Origin: Vibrio ouci
GTDB taxonomy: Bacteria; Pseudomonadota; Gammaproteobacteria; Enterobacterales; Vibrionaceae
Direction: 5' to 3'
Assembly: GCF_004551525.1 (NCBI RefSeq)
Contig: NZ_SATR01000019.1
Span: 32,881 to 96,880 of the forward strand
Length of the DNA stretch: 64,000 nt
Positions 1 to 8,508 of this stretch are shown piece after piece. The notes below the pieces were generated by a model. The model saw only the letters and a list, made by a program, of their open reading frames with translations, made no database searches and had not been told where the DNA came from. Both the position numbers and the translations under genes were made by a program. How positions within the stretch are numbered: the stretch's first letter is position 1; each line of letters opens with the position of its first letter.

Positions 1-294
1 CTACACATGGGACTACATGTTAGCCAAGTAATGGGTTATGACCAAATCAACAATGGCCTAGATCTAATTAGCGATAACTCAGCTCGTACGCTGAATATTC
101 AAGATAAGCATGGTATTGAAGAAGGTAAGCTAGGTAGCTTACTTATCCTACCGGCAGAAAATGGCTTTGATGCCGTTCGCCGCCAAGTGCCAGTGCGCTA
201 CTCTGTTCGCAACGGTAAAGTGATTGCTGAAACACAACCAGCAACCACGCAGATTCACCTTGGTGAGCAAGAAGAAGTAACGTTTAAGCGCTAA
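1..294 (+). CDS. codA: Cytosine deaminase, C-terminal part (5' end outside window)
   Basis: This is the last ~97 codons of a cytosine deaminase, which converts cytosine to uracil and ammonia in the cytoplasm for pyrimidine salvage. The reading frame is open from base 1, so the gene begins upstream of the window. The residues [17 protein letters not shown], the SARTLN stretch, and the ending [20 protein letters not shown] closely follow the end of E. coli CodA, where this part covers the last metal-dependent hydrolase strands and the closing beta domain. The metal-binding histidines lie in the missing part. A strong hairpin terminator follows 17 bases after the stop, so codA is the last gene of its transcript. 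Identification rests on recalled similarity and is strong. Confidence 0.92.
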   Translation, partial: LHMGLHVSQVMGYDQINNGLDLISDNSARTLNIQDKHGIEEGKLGSLLILPAENGFDAVRRQVPVRYSVRNGKVIAETQPATTQIHLGEQEEVTFKR

Positions 295-310
295 ACACGC
301 AACGTTAATC

Positions 311-342
311 AAAAATGGGAGGCTCTAGCCTCCCATTTTTTA
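311..342 (+). terminator. Intrinsic terminator after codA
   Basis: A perfect 14-bp stem (AAAAATGGGAGGCT with AGCCTCCCATTTTT) with a CT loop, followed by more T residues. It begins 17 bases after the codA stop. Confidence 0.9.
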
Positions 343-376
343 TTCCCAATAACTTGGTGAGTTATCTCAGGGCAAA

Positions 377-785
377 AGAAAAACCCCACTAAGCTCTCGC
401 CTAGTGGGGTTCTATTCTTACTCGCAGCAATCCGGCTACTAATAGGTGCTCCCTGCATCTATTCCTTGATAGTACGCTGAATCCTTCAGCACTTTCCTTA
501 TCATCGCCATCCTAGCGGTGTCCTTGGCAATCCAGCCCGTTAGCAATCCTCGCTAACTCTCATCACTTAATCCTTAAGCGGTGTCCCTGACTCTATCATC
601 CTGATAGAAATTGCCTTAGTCCGTTAAGTGTCCATTGTCTTTCCTTGTGTAACCATCCTAGTTACTAGCGTCCAGCCAATGTCCTTCGCTTTCCATGCCG
701 ACCATTCATCCTGAATAATCGAATCTTCGTCCTGAAGATGACCTATCCCTGGGTCTTTCCTGTTCCGTGTCTGCTCCCTGCTGAC
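377..785 (-). ncRNA. csrB: CsrB-family regulatory sRNA (CsrA sponge)
   Basis: Read on the minus strand, this ~409-base stretch has no ORF but carries about 25 GGA triplets. Many sit in the loops of short hairpins, for example CTGAAGGATTCAG, CTTAAGGATTAAG, TATCAGGATGATA and TTCAGGACGAA. This is the signature of the CsrB/CsrC family, whose RNAs bind many CsrA dimers and relieve CsrA repression. The 5' end (GTCAGCAGGGAGCAG) resembles the start of E. coli CsrB. The 3' end is an intrinsic terminator: a 10-bp stem AACCCCACTA / TAGTGGGGTT (positions 382-411) followed by TTTCTTTT. A promoter and a VarA/UvrY-type palindrome lie upstream. Vibrios carry several CsrB-like RNAs and I cannot say which one this is. 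Ends are estimated to within a few bases. Confidence 0.93.
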
Positions 786-791
786 AACTTA

Positions 792-819
792 AGATTATGC
801 GATCGGTGGTTTTTCACAA
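792..819 (-). promoter_or_regulatory. sigma70-type promoter of the CsrB-family RNA
   Basis: On the minus strand: -35 TTGTGA (814-819), 16-base spacer, -10 TAATCT (792-797), then 6 bases to the predicted 5' G at 785. Confidence 0.6.
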
Positions 820-944
820 TGGTAAATATCGCTAATCTCCTTTCCTAGAGCAGTTCAAAAATCACACATAACCAATTAAATCAAAAGCTTACAAATATAC
901 AAAAGTCATATCCTAACTAATATGACTACGTTAGCTCACGAGCC

Positions 945-962
945 TGTGAGAGATCTCGCACA
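945..962. promoter_or_regulatory. VarA/UvrY (GacA)-type binding palindrome
   Basis: TGTGAGAGATCTCGCACA is a near-perfect 18-bp palindrome matching the GacA/UvrY box pattern TGTAAG-N6-CTTACA. It lies about 160-178 bases upstream of the predicted start of the CsrB-family RNA, a distance comparable to the UvrY site of E. coli csrB. It probably binds the response regulator VarA. The rest of 820-1180 shows no gene. It holds the promoter region of the following deaminase. Confidence 0.72.
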
Positions 963-1180
963 AAACTCGTAGCCGAAGGCTCAATAGTCGTCATTTGGCA
1001 GTGAATATGCCCTGTGACAACCATCACTCATTTCTGAGTAACCCATTTAATCCGTATCTTTATACGCTTTTACTGGTCTATCTCGCGTTAAATTAGGGTA
1101 TTATTAGGAGATCTCTATCACACAACTTATTTGGCTTAGTTCTGACTAGAGCTAGGCGACATTTCCTAGAGGAAAGCTGA

Positions 1181-1630
1181 ATGATTTCAAAGTGGGCACA
1201 ACGCTTTTACCAAATGGCAGAATTAGTTGGGTCTTGGAGTAAAGACCCTTCCACTCAGGTTGGTGCTGTCATTACAAAACAAAACCGTATCGTTTCTGTC
1301 GGTTTTAATGGTTACCCTCACGGTATTTCAGACAGTGCGATGACCGATGACCGTGAAATGAAGTATTTAAAGACGTTGCACGCTGAAGAGAACGCAATAC
1401 TTTTTGCTAAGCGTGATCTTGATGGATGCGAAATTTGGGTAACACACTTCCCTTGTCCAAATTGCGCAGCAAAAATCATTCAAACAGGTATTTCAGCGGT
1501 GCATTGCCCAGAACAAACGCCTGATTTCTTATCCCGCTGGGGTGACAAAATCAAAGTAAGCCAAGAAATGTTTTTACAAGCTGGAGTGAAAGTGAACTGG
1601 CTGCCGCTAGAAGACTTATCTGACTCATAA
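1181..1630 (+). CDS. Deoxycytidylate (dCMP) deaminase family protein
   Basis: A 149-residue cytoplasmic zinc deaminase of the dCMP/ComEB type, expected to convert dCMP to dUMP in thymidylate supply. The zinc and catalytic signatures are HAE (67-69) and PCPNC (91-95), with the expected spacing. Early residues KDPSTQVGAVI and GFNGYP are typical of dCMP deaminases. The ATG is preceded by GAGGAAAGCTGA, a good ribosome site. It is a stand-alone short deaminase without the N-terminal NTPase domain of the phage-defence deaminases (AvcD/DcdV), so housekeeping salvage is the likelier role. It has its own terminator and is not part of the downstream capsule operon. Confidence 0.88.
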   Translation: MISKWAQRFYQMAELVGSWSKDPSTQVGAVITKQNRIVSVGFNGYPHGISDSAMTDDREMKYLKTLHAEENAILFAKRDLDGCEIWVTHFPCPNCAAKIIQTGISAVHCPEQTPDFLSRWGDKIKVSQEMFLQAGVKVNWLPLEDLSDS

Positions 1631-1655
1631 AGACTGTTCAGTTCTCTTGATTAAA

Positions 1656-1680
1656 TAAGGGGATGGCATCCCCTTAGTTT
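1656..1680 (+). terminator. Hairpin after the deaminase
   Basis: Perfect stem TAAGGGGAT / ATCCCCTTA around GGC, followed by a short T run (GTTTG). It is a moderate intrinsic terminator. Confidence 0.6.
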
Positions 1681-1787
1681 GAGTTACCAGCAGAAACCAA
1701 ATTTTCTACCCGATCTGTCAGAATCGTCTTACGTACTGTAGGGCATCTGACGACATCTTAACAAAACTAACAATTTCACCATGCATA

Positions 1788-1815
1788 ATGTAAGGAAATG
1801 AGAAATTATGTAAGG
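1788..1815. promoter_or_regulatory. Two direct repeats 20 bp apart upstream of the capsule operon
   Basis: ATGTAAGG occurs at 1788-1795 and again at 1808-1815, exactly 20 bases (two helical turns) apart and 40-68 bases before the first cps start codon. This phasing suggests a regulator binding site or duplicated operator. No known consensus is claimed. cps operons of this type are controlled by c-di-GMP-responsive and quorum regulators in other vibrios. Confidence 0.35.
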
Positions 1816-1855
1816 TGATTAATGACTATTCAGCATCAAACATGGAGATTGGTAA

Positions 1856-3271
1856 ATGGATGGTAAGCGAGTTGTAAAATTTGCTGAAGATGGCTACGCG
1901 CCACTGTTAAAAGTATTGGATTTTTTGATAATTAACTATTCAATCCAAGCAGTAATAGATGTCGCTTATGGTCAAGAGACAGCAATTGACTTTGCCGTCA
2001 CTTTCATTATCGCAACCTGTTTTTTATTATTCTCTGAGTACTGTAACGTATACTCGGTAAATGTAAGAAAGCGCATCGGTTCATCTATCGCCAGAATCCT
2101 AGTCGCTGCATTTTTTACCTTTTTAACTGTTGAACTCATCAAGTATTTTTACGGGTCTCATGAAGGCGCGTCCATTAACCACCTAAGTAAAGGTTGGTAC
2201 TACTATCTGTTTGCTTTTGCTATTACATCGATTATTGCGGTCCGCATTTTAATCTTAACTGTTTCTCGTGCCGTTTACCGTCGATACAAAAAAGTAAAAA
2301 CAGTCGCTATCTTTGGCTATACGCCAACAGCTATAGCGATAGAGCAACAAATACTCAGCCTTCACCAACGACAATATCTAGAGTTGGAGCTTTATGCCGA
2401 AAAAAATGAAGATGAATTTGGTTATATCACTAAATCTAGCTACAAAGGCAAATTTGATCAGCTACTAGAAAAAGCTAAGAAAAATGAAGTTGATGAAGTC
2501 TACATTACGCTACCAATGGTCGAGAAAGATAAGATAACTAAATACTTAGCTAAGTTATCTAATACCACTGTCGATACATTTGTCGTGCCAGATTTACATA
2601 GTTACAATTTGTCTTCTTCTCGTTTTCAGTCTGTTGGCCACATGCAAGCATTATCTGTATTTGGAACACCTTTTGACGGATTTGGCGCGTTAGTTAAGCG
2701 CATAGAAGATATTATCATTGGTGGGATCATTACCATTTTGATCTCCCCTATCCTGCTTGTCATTGCGGCCGGGGTAAAACTGAGTTCACCCGGCCCTGTG
2801 CTATTCAAGCAAGATCGTTACGGCCTCGGTGGTAAGAAAATCAAAGTATGGAAGTTCCGCTCGATGAGCGTGATGGAAAATGACGATGAAGTAAAACAAG
2901 CCACCAAGTCGGACCCACGTGTCACCAAGTTTGGTGCTTTTATTCGTCGTACATCACTGGATGAACTACCGCAGTTTTTTAACGTTCTACAGGGTTCGAT
3001 GTCGATCGTTGGCCCAAGACCACATGCTGTCGCTCATAATGAAGAGTATCGCGTTATCGTTGATAACTACATGATTCGACATAAAATTAAACCAGGAATC
3101 ACCGGCTGGGCACAAATCAACGGTTATCGAGGCGAAACCGACACCATCGATAAAATGGAAAAGCGTGTCGAATATGATATCGCCTACTTACAACACTGGT
3201 CATTAACTTGGGATTTAAAAATTATATTTATGACGGTCTTTAAAGGCTTTGTAAGTGAAACAGCATACTAA
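1856..3271 (+). CDS. cpsA: Polyprenyl-phosphate sugar phosphotransferase (capsule initiation), CpsA-like
   Basis: A 471-residue inner-membrane enzyme of the WbaP/WcaJ family that starts polysaccharide synthesis by moving a sugar-1-phosphate from a nucleotide sugar to undecaprenyl phosphate. The N-terminal half has several membrane segments (about 20-130) and a Rossmann-like middle (about 150-250). A further hydrophobic helix near 280 leads into the catalytic C-terminal domain, with KFRSM (333-337), the DELPQ motif and VGPRP (385-389). A GGAGATTGGTAA ribosome site precedes the ATG. It opens an operon whose next gene overlaps it by 17 bases. Gene order matches the cpsA-J capsule cluster on chromosome 2 of V. 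parahaemolyticus. The sugar specificity is not readable from sequence. Confidence 0.88.
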   Translation: MDGKRVVKFAEDGYAPLLKVLDFLIINYSIQAVIDVAYGQETAIDFAVTFIIATCFLLFSEYCNVYSVNVRKRIGSSIARILVAAFFTFLTVELIKYFYGSHEGASINHLSKGWYYYLFAFAITSIIAVRILILTVSRAVYRRYKKVKTVAIFGYTPTAIAIEQQILSLHQRQYLELELYAEKNEDEFGYITKSSYKGKFDQLLEKAKKNEVDEVYITLPMVEKDKITKYLAKLSNTTVDTFVVPDLHSYNLSSSRFQSVGHMQALSVFGTPFDGFGALVKRIEDIIIGGIITILISPILLVIAAGVKLSSPGPVLFKQDRYGLGGKKIKVWKFRSMSVMENDDEVKQATKSDPRVTKFGAFIRRTSLDELPQFFNVLQGSMSIVGPRPHAVAHNEEYRVIVDNYMIRHKIKPGITGWAQINGYRGETDTIDKMEKRVEYDIAYLQHWSLTWDLKIIFMTVFKGFVSETAY

Positions 3272-4556
3272 GCTGCTTGTTGGTGGTTTAGGGTTGATGT
3301 TTGCTAGCTATTCTCAGGCGAACTTGACCCCAAAACCTCATATAGGTATCGCTGGAATCGACTTTCAGTCTCAGCTCGGTATGAAATATGGCCGAGACTC
3401 CAACGTCACTTATCAGACTCAATCGAATGACTCGGTCGAGTCTGATTACGTTATGCTCGAACCCTATTTGCAGGCCGTTGGTGAACGTGGTGAAGACCGC
3501 TACTTGTTAGTCTACTCAGGTAAATACTTACAGTATCAAGACCAAACTAGTACGGTAGGCGACTATAGTGACCACTATTTTTTATTCTTGCCTAAATGGC
3601 GTTTTGGTGACAAACACGAACTCAACTGGTTTATCGAGCAGACGTGGGGGCACGAAGATAGAGGCACGGGTCTCACGGAAGGTTTTACTAACGAGCAATT
3701 TCGCCAGTACGGTATTAACCAACCTTTAAGCAGTGAATTATTAAATAGCGAACTCCGTTACATCTACGGCCGACCGGAAGGGCGAGGTCACTTTAACCTT
3801 GCACTACAGGTTAAGGATCTCTCCTTTACAGATACCGATACAGTAGAGCAAACCAGTGCCGACTTTTATGCCTATATTGAAGATCAACAATGGCAAGAGA
3901 AAACTGTCACCATAGAACTCTTCGATCAGTACTCTAAAGACACACGTTTTCGCTACAGCTCGATCAATAACTATCGGCACTATGCGTCTTCACCTATTCG
4001 TGATTCTGACGAGCATTACTTGGTGTTTGGTATTAAATCTAAGCGCTCAGGTAAAACCAGCGTAGAAGGTGATATTGCTTGGCTACACAAAGACTTAAAG
4101 AATAACCCACAAGCACAAGCTTTTGACGGCTTTAACTGGCAGGCAGCGCTGAATTGGAAACCTGTGAAGCATTCCGAATTTCAGCTATACGGCTCACGTA
4201 GGGTAGAAGACCCAACCGAAGTTGGTGGGTATATTTTGAAAACCAAGTATGGACTTTCATGGAACCACAAATGGTTTGTTGACCGTTTGAATACCAAATT
4301 CGATGTTGGTCAAGAATTTGAAGACTATAAGTCACAAGATAGTGACCGAGAAGATAGCTCAAACATAGCTTCATTCACGTTGGGCTACGATTTTCGGCCG
4401 TCAGTACGCTTGGAGTTTAATTACCAATATACTAGTAAGACTTCAAACCACGAAACAACGACATTTTATATTGGCGAAAACGCCGATATTCCCGAGATTC
4501 GACAACTCGGCTACAACAAAAGCCGCTTTGATTTGATGCTTAAGGTGCAAATTTAA
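3255..4556 (+). CDS. cpsB: Outer-membrane beta-barrel protein of the capsule operon, CpsB-like
   Basis: A 433-residue exported protein. The start is a GTG inside the end of cpsA, giving a signal peptide that ends near SYSQA-NL (about residue 23). The rest is rich in alternating aromatic and polar strands (for example YLLVYSGKYLQYQD and FRPSVRLEFNYQYTSK). It ends in a hydrophobic strand (FDLMLKVQI) as expected of an outer-membrane barrel. Its position between the initiating transferase and the export protein matches cpsB of V. parahaemolyticus. It probably forms or supports the outer-membrane exit for the polymer, but the direct role is inferred from context. Translation is likely coupled to cpsA through the overlap. 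Confidence 0.72.
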   Translation: MKQHTKLLVGGLGLMFASYSQANLTPKPHIGIAGIDFQSQLGMKYGRDSNVTYQTQSNDSVESDYVMLEPYLQAVGERGEDRYLLVYSGKYLQYQDQTSTVGDYSDHYFLFLPKWRFGDKHELNWFIEQTWGHEDRGTGLTEGFTNEQFRQYGINQPLSSELLNSELRYIYGRPEGRGHFNLALQVKDLSFTDTDTVEQTSADFYAYIEDQQWQEKTVTIELFDQYSKDTRFRYSSINNYRHYASSPIRDSDEHYLVFGIKSKRSGKTSVEGDIAWLHKDLKNNPQAQAFDGFNWQAALNWKPVKHSEFQLYGSRRVEDPTEVGGYILKTKYGLSWNHKWFVDRLNTKFDVGQEFEDYKSQDSDREDSSNIASFTLGYDFRPSVRLEFNYQYTSKTSNHETTTFYIGENADIPEIRQLGYNKSRFDLMLKVQI

Positions 4557-4558
4557 TC

Positions 4559-5128
4559 ATGAAAAAATTTATCTTACACCTCGTTGGGGCACTACTTATT
4601 TTAGTCAACCAAACCGCTTTGGCTAATTCTTCAGCGACCGAAGAAAATGCCGACACCCGCGTATCGCAGCAACGTGAATACTTGCTTGGCCCAGGCGATA
4701 GAGTGAATATTGAGGTCTATGGTGACGAAGAGCTGACCATGAAATTTACCATCGATAAACGCGGTGGCGTAAACTTTCCTTATATCGGCTATGTACAGTT
4801 AACTGGTCGCACAACTGAAGAAATTGAGTTGGATATGGAAGCTCGATTGAAAGCAGACTATATGCTCGACCCTATGGTCACTGTACAAATGAATAGCTTT
4901 CGTAAGTTCTTTATCACTGGTGAAGTTGAAGACCCTGATGGTTATGAATATGAACCTCAGCTTACTGTAGAGAAAGCGATTGCCCTTGCCGGCGGGTTCA
5001 CCGACCGCGCTGATCGCGATGATATAAACATTCGCCCATCTGGCTCTACCGAGCTACAGGAAAATGTCAATTTGACTGATGCCGTATACCCCGGCGATGT
5101 CGTCATTGTTGAACAAAGTTTTTTCTAA
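4559..5128 (+). CDS. cpsC: Periplasmic polysaccharide export protein (Poly_export/SLBB), CpsC-like
   Basis: A 189-residue Wza-family export protein of the short type. The signal peptide ends at ALA (20-22) and there is no lipobox cysteine, so it is not a Wza-like lipoprotein. YLLGPGDRVNIEVYGDEEL opens the Poly_export domain (about 41-115). A single SLBB domain follows (about 118-175, with FITGEVEDPDGY and AIALAGGF). The C-terminal transmembrane helix of full-length Wza is missing, so the channel probably needs a partner barrel, for which the adjacent CpsB is a candidate. It begins 2 bases after cpsB. Confidence 0.85.
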   Translation: MKKFILHLVGALLILVNQTALANSSATEENADTRVSQQREYLLGPGDRVNIEVYGDEELTMKFTIDKRGGVNFPYIGYVQLTGRTTEEIELDMEARLKADYMLDPMVTVQMNSFRKFFITGEVEDPDGYEYEPQLTVEKAIALAGGFTDRADRDDINIRPSGSTELQENVNLTDAVYPGDVVIVEQSFF

Positions 5129-5140
5129 AAGAGAGCAGTA

Positions 5141-7300
5141 ATGATAGAACGTGGCAAATCGCTAGAAAGCCAAGTTAACTTTGACCCTTTGATCAAAGCG
5201 ATGAAGAAGTACGCTTTAAAGCTGGTAGTGGTTACCGCCATTATTACCGGCTTAAGTATCCCATTGATTCAAACAATGACGCCTAAGTATGTTTCAACCG
5301 CGACGGTACTTATCAAGGCTCAGTCAGACAACGCGTCACCTCTCGACCAGGTAGACGGTTACGACTCAACTCGCGGTCCTTATTACGAAACTCAGCTCAA
5401 CCTTATGCAGTCACGTGTGGTGCTAAAAAGCGCCGTGCTGAGTATGAAGCTTGAGCAAGACGAATCCTTTAACGATGCGGTTCTAGGTAATGAAGGGATG
5501 TGGGATCTTCCTGAAGAAACTCGTATCGCCAATGCATTGAAAACCTTATCAAAGAATCTGAAATTCACGGCTGTGCGTCAAACTCAGTTGGTGTACGTTT
5601 CTTATGAATCACCTGACGCTTACCGCGCTTCAGAAATTGCCAACGGTGTTGCTCAGGCCTTCATTACCTATACCGTTGAACAAAAAATTGCCAAAACTCG
5701 TCAAGCTCAAGAGTGGAACGAGCAACAAATGGCGACATTGAAAGATCAAGTTGCCGAGAAGAAACGCGAGATAGAACGTTTTCTCGATAAGGAAGGCCTT
5801 ATCATGTTCCGAGGCATCGATGGTATCGAGACGGAGCAGCTAGGCATTCTCACCAACAAATACGCTGATGCAAAAGAACGCCGTCTTGCAGCTCAAGCAA
5901 CTTACGAACTCGTCGCTAAATACATGCAAGGCAACATTGAAGATCTTTCAGCGGTGCCTGAAGTGTCTTCACACCCTCAATTGCAAGACTTACGTATCGC
6001 TCTGATTCAAGCCACAAGAAACTTAGCTGACTTACAAAGAGTTTATGGCCCAAAACATAGAAAGATTTTGGAAGCTAACGCTCAGCTAGAGGCGATAAAC
6101 AAACAGACGCATAAGTTATTAGAAGAACTAAAAGTCGGCTTACATAAGAAGTATCAAGCTGAACTAATTAAAGAAAACCACTACAAAAAGCTACTTGATC
6201 AAGATAAAGCTAGCTACGCGAAATTGATCGATAAAAGAGATCACTACGATAGCTTAATGACTGATCTCAACAAAACCGAAGAGCTTTACAAACAGCTATA
6301 CCAACGTAGTGCTGAGCAATCCGTTAACGCCGAATATCGTGAACCTGATGCTCTAATTTACGATCCAGCTACGGTGAGTGATCGCCCTGCTAAACCAAAT
6401 AAACGCTTGATGATCGTCATGATCGCGATGATGACATTCATAATTGGCGTGCTATTAATTATCGTCCAAGCGGCACTGAAACGAACGATTACCCATTTAG
6501 AACAATTACAAACTCGTTTAGGTTTAACACCTCTCATCGACTTACCTAACTTCGCGGGTAAAAAAGAACAGATCACAACACTAGAGCTGTGCCGACGTAT
6601 TACGCAAAACCCGTACTCAAACGAAATCGCCCATGGTCTGTCTACCGCATTGTCGTTAAAGGTACCTGATAGTAAATCAATCGGTGTCGTTGCCGCGTTT
6701 CCTCATGAAGGCGCGTCAGCGATTAGCTACATATTAGCGTCAGCTCTAAATAATAATCATCGAACGTTATTGATCGACTTAGACTATCGCAGCAAAAACA
6801 GCATGACTCGCAATGTGATGAACGCGCTGCCTAATGAGCATCAACAAGATGACAAGACCTCTGGTTTTAGTGAATTTGTCAGCCAAAATCGCGCGCTGAG
6901 CGAGGTTACAGTAAGCATTGCCAATAACCTGACCTTTATGCCGTTGGGTGAGCTCACTGAGTCCCCGCTGAGTTTCTTTGCCAACAGTCACTGCTTAGAA
7001 GCGTATCAAGGTTTGTGTACTGAGTTCGACAAAGTGGTGGTTAACTTACCGCAGCTTAGCGAAAACAAAGATACCCAAATGTTAGTTTCAGCTTTGGATG
7101 CGATCATAGTGACGGTTAAAGCTGATAACTATACGTCTCCTGAAATCGTGCCACAGCTGAACAAAGTCACTGCACTGATTGATGGCGACGTTTATGGCGT
7201 GCTTAACATGACCAAAGAAGACATGTTAACCAGTGAAGAAGCCAAGCGCTTTGCAGCCCATAACAGCACCGAGCTATTCGAAAGTGAGGAGCTGCTATGA
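5141..7300 (+). CDS. cpsD: Wzz/BY-kinase-like polysaccharide co-polymerase with degenerate P-loop, CpsD-like
   Basis: A 719-residue inner-membrane protein controlling chain length and export. The N-terminal membrane segment (about 25-44) is followed by a Wzz domain, a long coiled-coil periplasmic region (about 190-390) and a second membrane segment (about 423-446). The cytoplasmic domain is related to bacterial tyrosine kinases. Where a kinase has a GxxxxGK(S/T) Walker A, this protein reads AAFPHEGASA (518-527), with no Lys or Ser/Thr. The Walker A' motif LLIDLDYR is kept. The C-terminus (FAAHNSTELFESEELL) has no tyrosine cluster. It is therefore probably a catalytically inactive kinase homologue acting structurally. 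It overlaps the next gene by 4 bases (ATGA). Confidence 0.85.
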   Translation: MIERGKSLESQVNFDPLIKAMKKYALKLVVVTAIITGLSIPLIQTMTPKYVSTATVLIKAQSDNASPLDQVDGYDSTRGPYYETQLNLMQSRVVLKSAVLSMKLEQDESFNDAVLGNEGMWDLPEETRIANALKTLSKNLKFTAVRQTQLVYVSYESPDAYRASEIANGVAQAFITYTVEQKIAKTRQAQEWNEQQMATLKDQVAEKKREIERFLDKEGLIMFRGIDGIETEQLGILTNKYADAKERRLAAQATYELVAKYMQGNIEDLSAVPEVSSHPQLQDLRIALIQATRNLADLQRVYGPKHRKILEANAQLEAINKQTHKLLEELKVGLHKKYQAELIKENHYKKLLDQDKASYAKLIDKRDHYDSLMTDLNKTEELYKQLYQRSAEQSVNAEYREPDALIYDPATVSDRPAKPNKRLMIVMIAMMTFIIGVLLIIVQAALKRTITHLEQLQTRLGLTPLIDLPNFAGKKEQITTLELCRRITQNPYSNEIAHGLSTALSLKVPDSKSIGVVAAFPHEGASAISYILASALNNNHRTLLIDLDYRSKNSMTRNVMNALPNEHQQDDKTSGFSEFVSQNRALSEVTVSIANNLTFMPLGELTESPLSFFANSHCLEAYQGLCTEFDKVVVNLPQLSENKDTQMLVSALDAIIVTVKADNYTSPEIVPQLNKVTALIDGDVYGVLNMTKEDMLTSEEAKRFAAHNSTELFESEELL

Positions 7301-8508
7301 GTTTGCTCAAAAAGATCTCAACCATAGCTAGCTCTTCGATGCTGTCTCAAGTGATTGGGGCAATTTCGATATGGTTGATATCCACCAGCTATGGCATGGC
7401 CGATGTTGGCTACTATGCGATGACGTACAGCATCGCTCTTATAGGTGCCCAGGTGTGTACCTTTGCCTCCCAGTTACTTATCCCGAAACAGGCTGACGAG
7501 GCATTAGGCCAGAACATTGTCTTTTGCTTACTGTTTAGCTTGTTTCTCTCAGTGTTCGTCGCCTTAGCGACAGGCTTTTTCTTCGAACGCAGTTATGAGC
7601 AGCTTTTCTTACTGATACTTGGCCACTCTTGGATCTTAATTTCAGAGAACTTGTTACTACGTGACTCGAAAATGAAGGTGTTAGCGCTACAACGCACAAC
7701 CATATCCGGGCTGGTACTTGCGCTGATCTACACCATGCATGATATGAACACCTTCTACTGGGCATGGGGAGGTGCACTACTCGCTTATGTTTCAATGTTC
7801 ATCGTCTACTCTGTTCCAGCTAAATCGTTGAAATGGAGCCAGCTATCACTGTCATCAAATATTCGCTTTTTCAAAAGCAACAGTCAGCACATTACTAAAG
7901 TGGGCAGCGCAGAGATTCTCGCCATGCTCAACGGCAACCTACCCGTTATCCTGATCAATATTTGGTTTACCCCGGTTGTTGCTGGTTACTTTGCCGTTGT
8001 CAGCCGCTTTTGCTTATCTCCTGTCATCATTGTCGGCAACGCGGTTCGTAACTCCATCTTCTCAAACTGGTCGATCGATTTTCGCAACAATCGTTTTAAC
8101 TACGCGGAGTTCGTAAAAGTACGCAAATTACTGATGTCACTTGGCATCATCGCGACAGCTGGCGTATTCATCTTCTATCCAATTGTCATGAATCTTGGGT
8201 TTAACGACGAGTGGATTGCATCAATACCGACTTCACGTTACCTACTGCCCTACTTGTTTACAGCGTTAGCGATTTGTCCGCTTACCGTGATTGAATTGGT
8301 CTACGGCTCACCGAAGTATTTTTTGCGAATTCAAATTGAACAGTTAGCTGTTGTACTTATCGCCTTCGCTCTAATGCCATATATATCTCCAGATTACGCT
8401 TACTCGGTTATCGCGTTTGCTCTTTTATCTGCGCTTCGATATGCGTTTATCTTCATCAGGGTCAACTCACGTGCTAACGAAGTGAGTCAAAGGTTGGAAG
8501 CGGTATGA
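7297..8508 (+). CDS. cpsE: Polysaccharide flippase (Wzx-like), CpsE-like
   Basis: A 403-residue integral membrane protein with about 10-12 hydrophobic segments across its length, an opening SSSMLSQVIGAISIWLIS helix and an ALICPLT-type late helix region. This profile fits the MOP/polysaccharide-transporter superfamily that flips lipid-linked repeat units to the periplasm. It sits between the co-polymerase and the putative polymerase, with 4-base overlaps on both sides, implying translational coupling. Function is inferred from topology and operon position rather than from a diagnostic motif. Confidence 0.7.
   Translation: MSLLKKISTIASSSMLSQVIGAISIWLISTSYGMADVGYYAMTYSIALIGAQVCTFASQLLIPKQADEALGQNIVFCLLFSLFLSVFVALATGFFFERSYEQLFLLILGHSWILISENLLLRDSKMKVLALQRTTISGLVLALIYTMHDMNTFYWAWGGALLAYVSMFIVYSVPAKSLKWSQLSLSSNIRFFKSNSQHITKVGSAEILAMLNGNLPVILINIWFTPVVAGYFAVVSRFCLSPVIIVGNAVRNSIFSNWSIDFRNNRFNYAEFVKVRKLLMSLGIIATAGVFIFYPIVMNLGFNDEWIASIPTSRYLLPYLFTALAICPLTVIELVYGSPKYFLRIQIEQLAVVLIAFALMPYISPDYAYSVIAFALLSALRYAFIFIRVNSRANEVSQRLEAV

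Noticed and set aside
1181..1630. Deaminase considered as an anti-phage AvcD/DcdV system
   Set aside because: The protein is only 149 residues, with no N-terminal P-loop domain, and no associated toxin RNA is visible.
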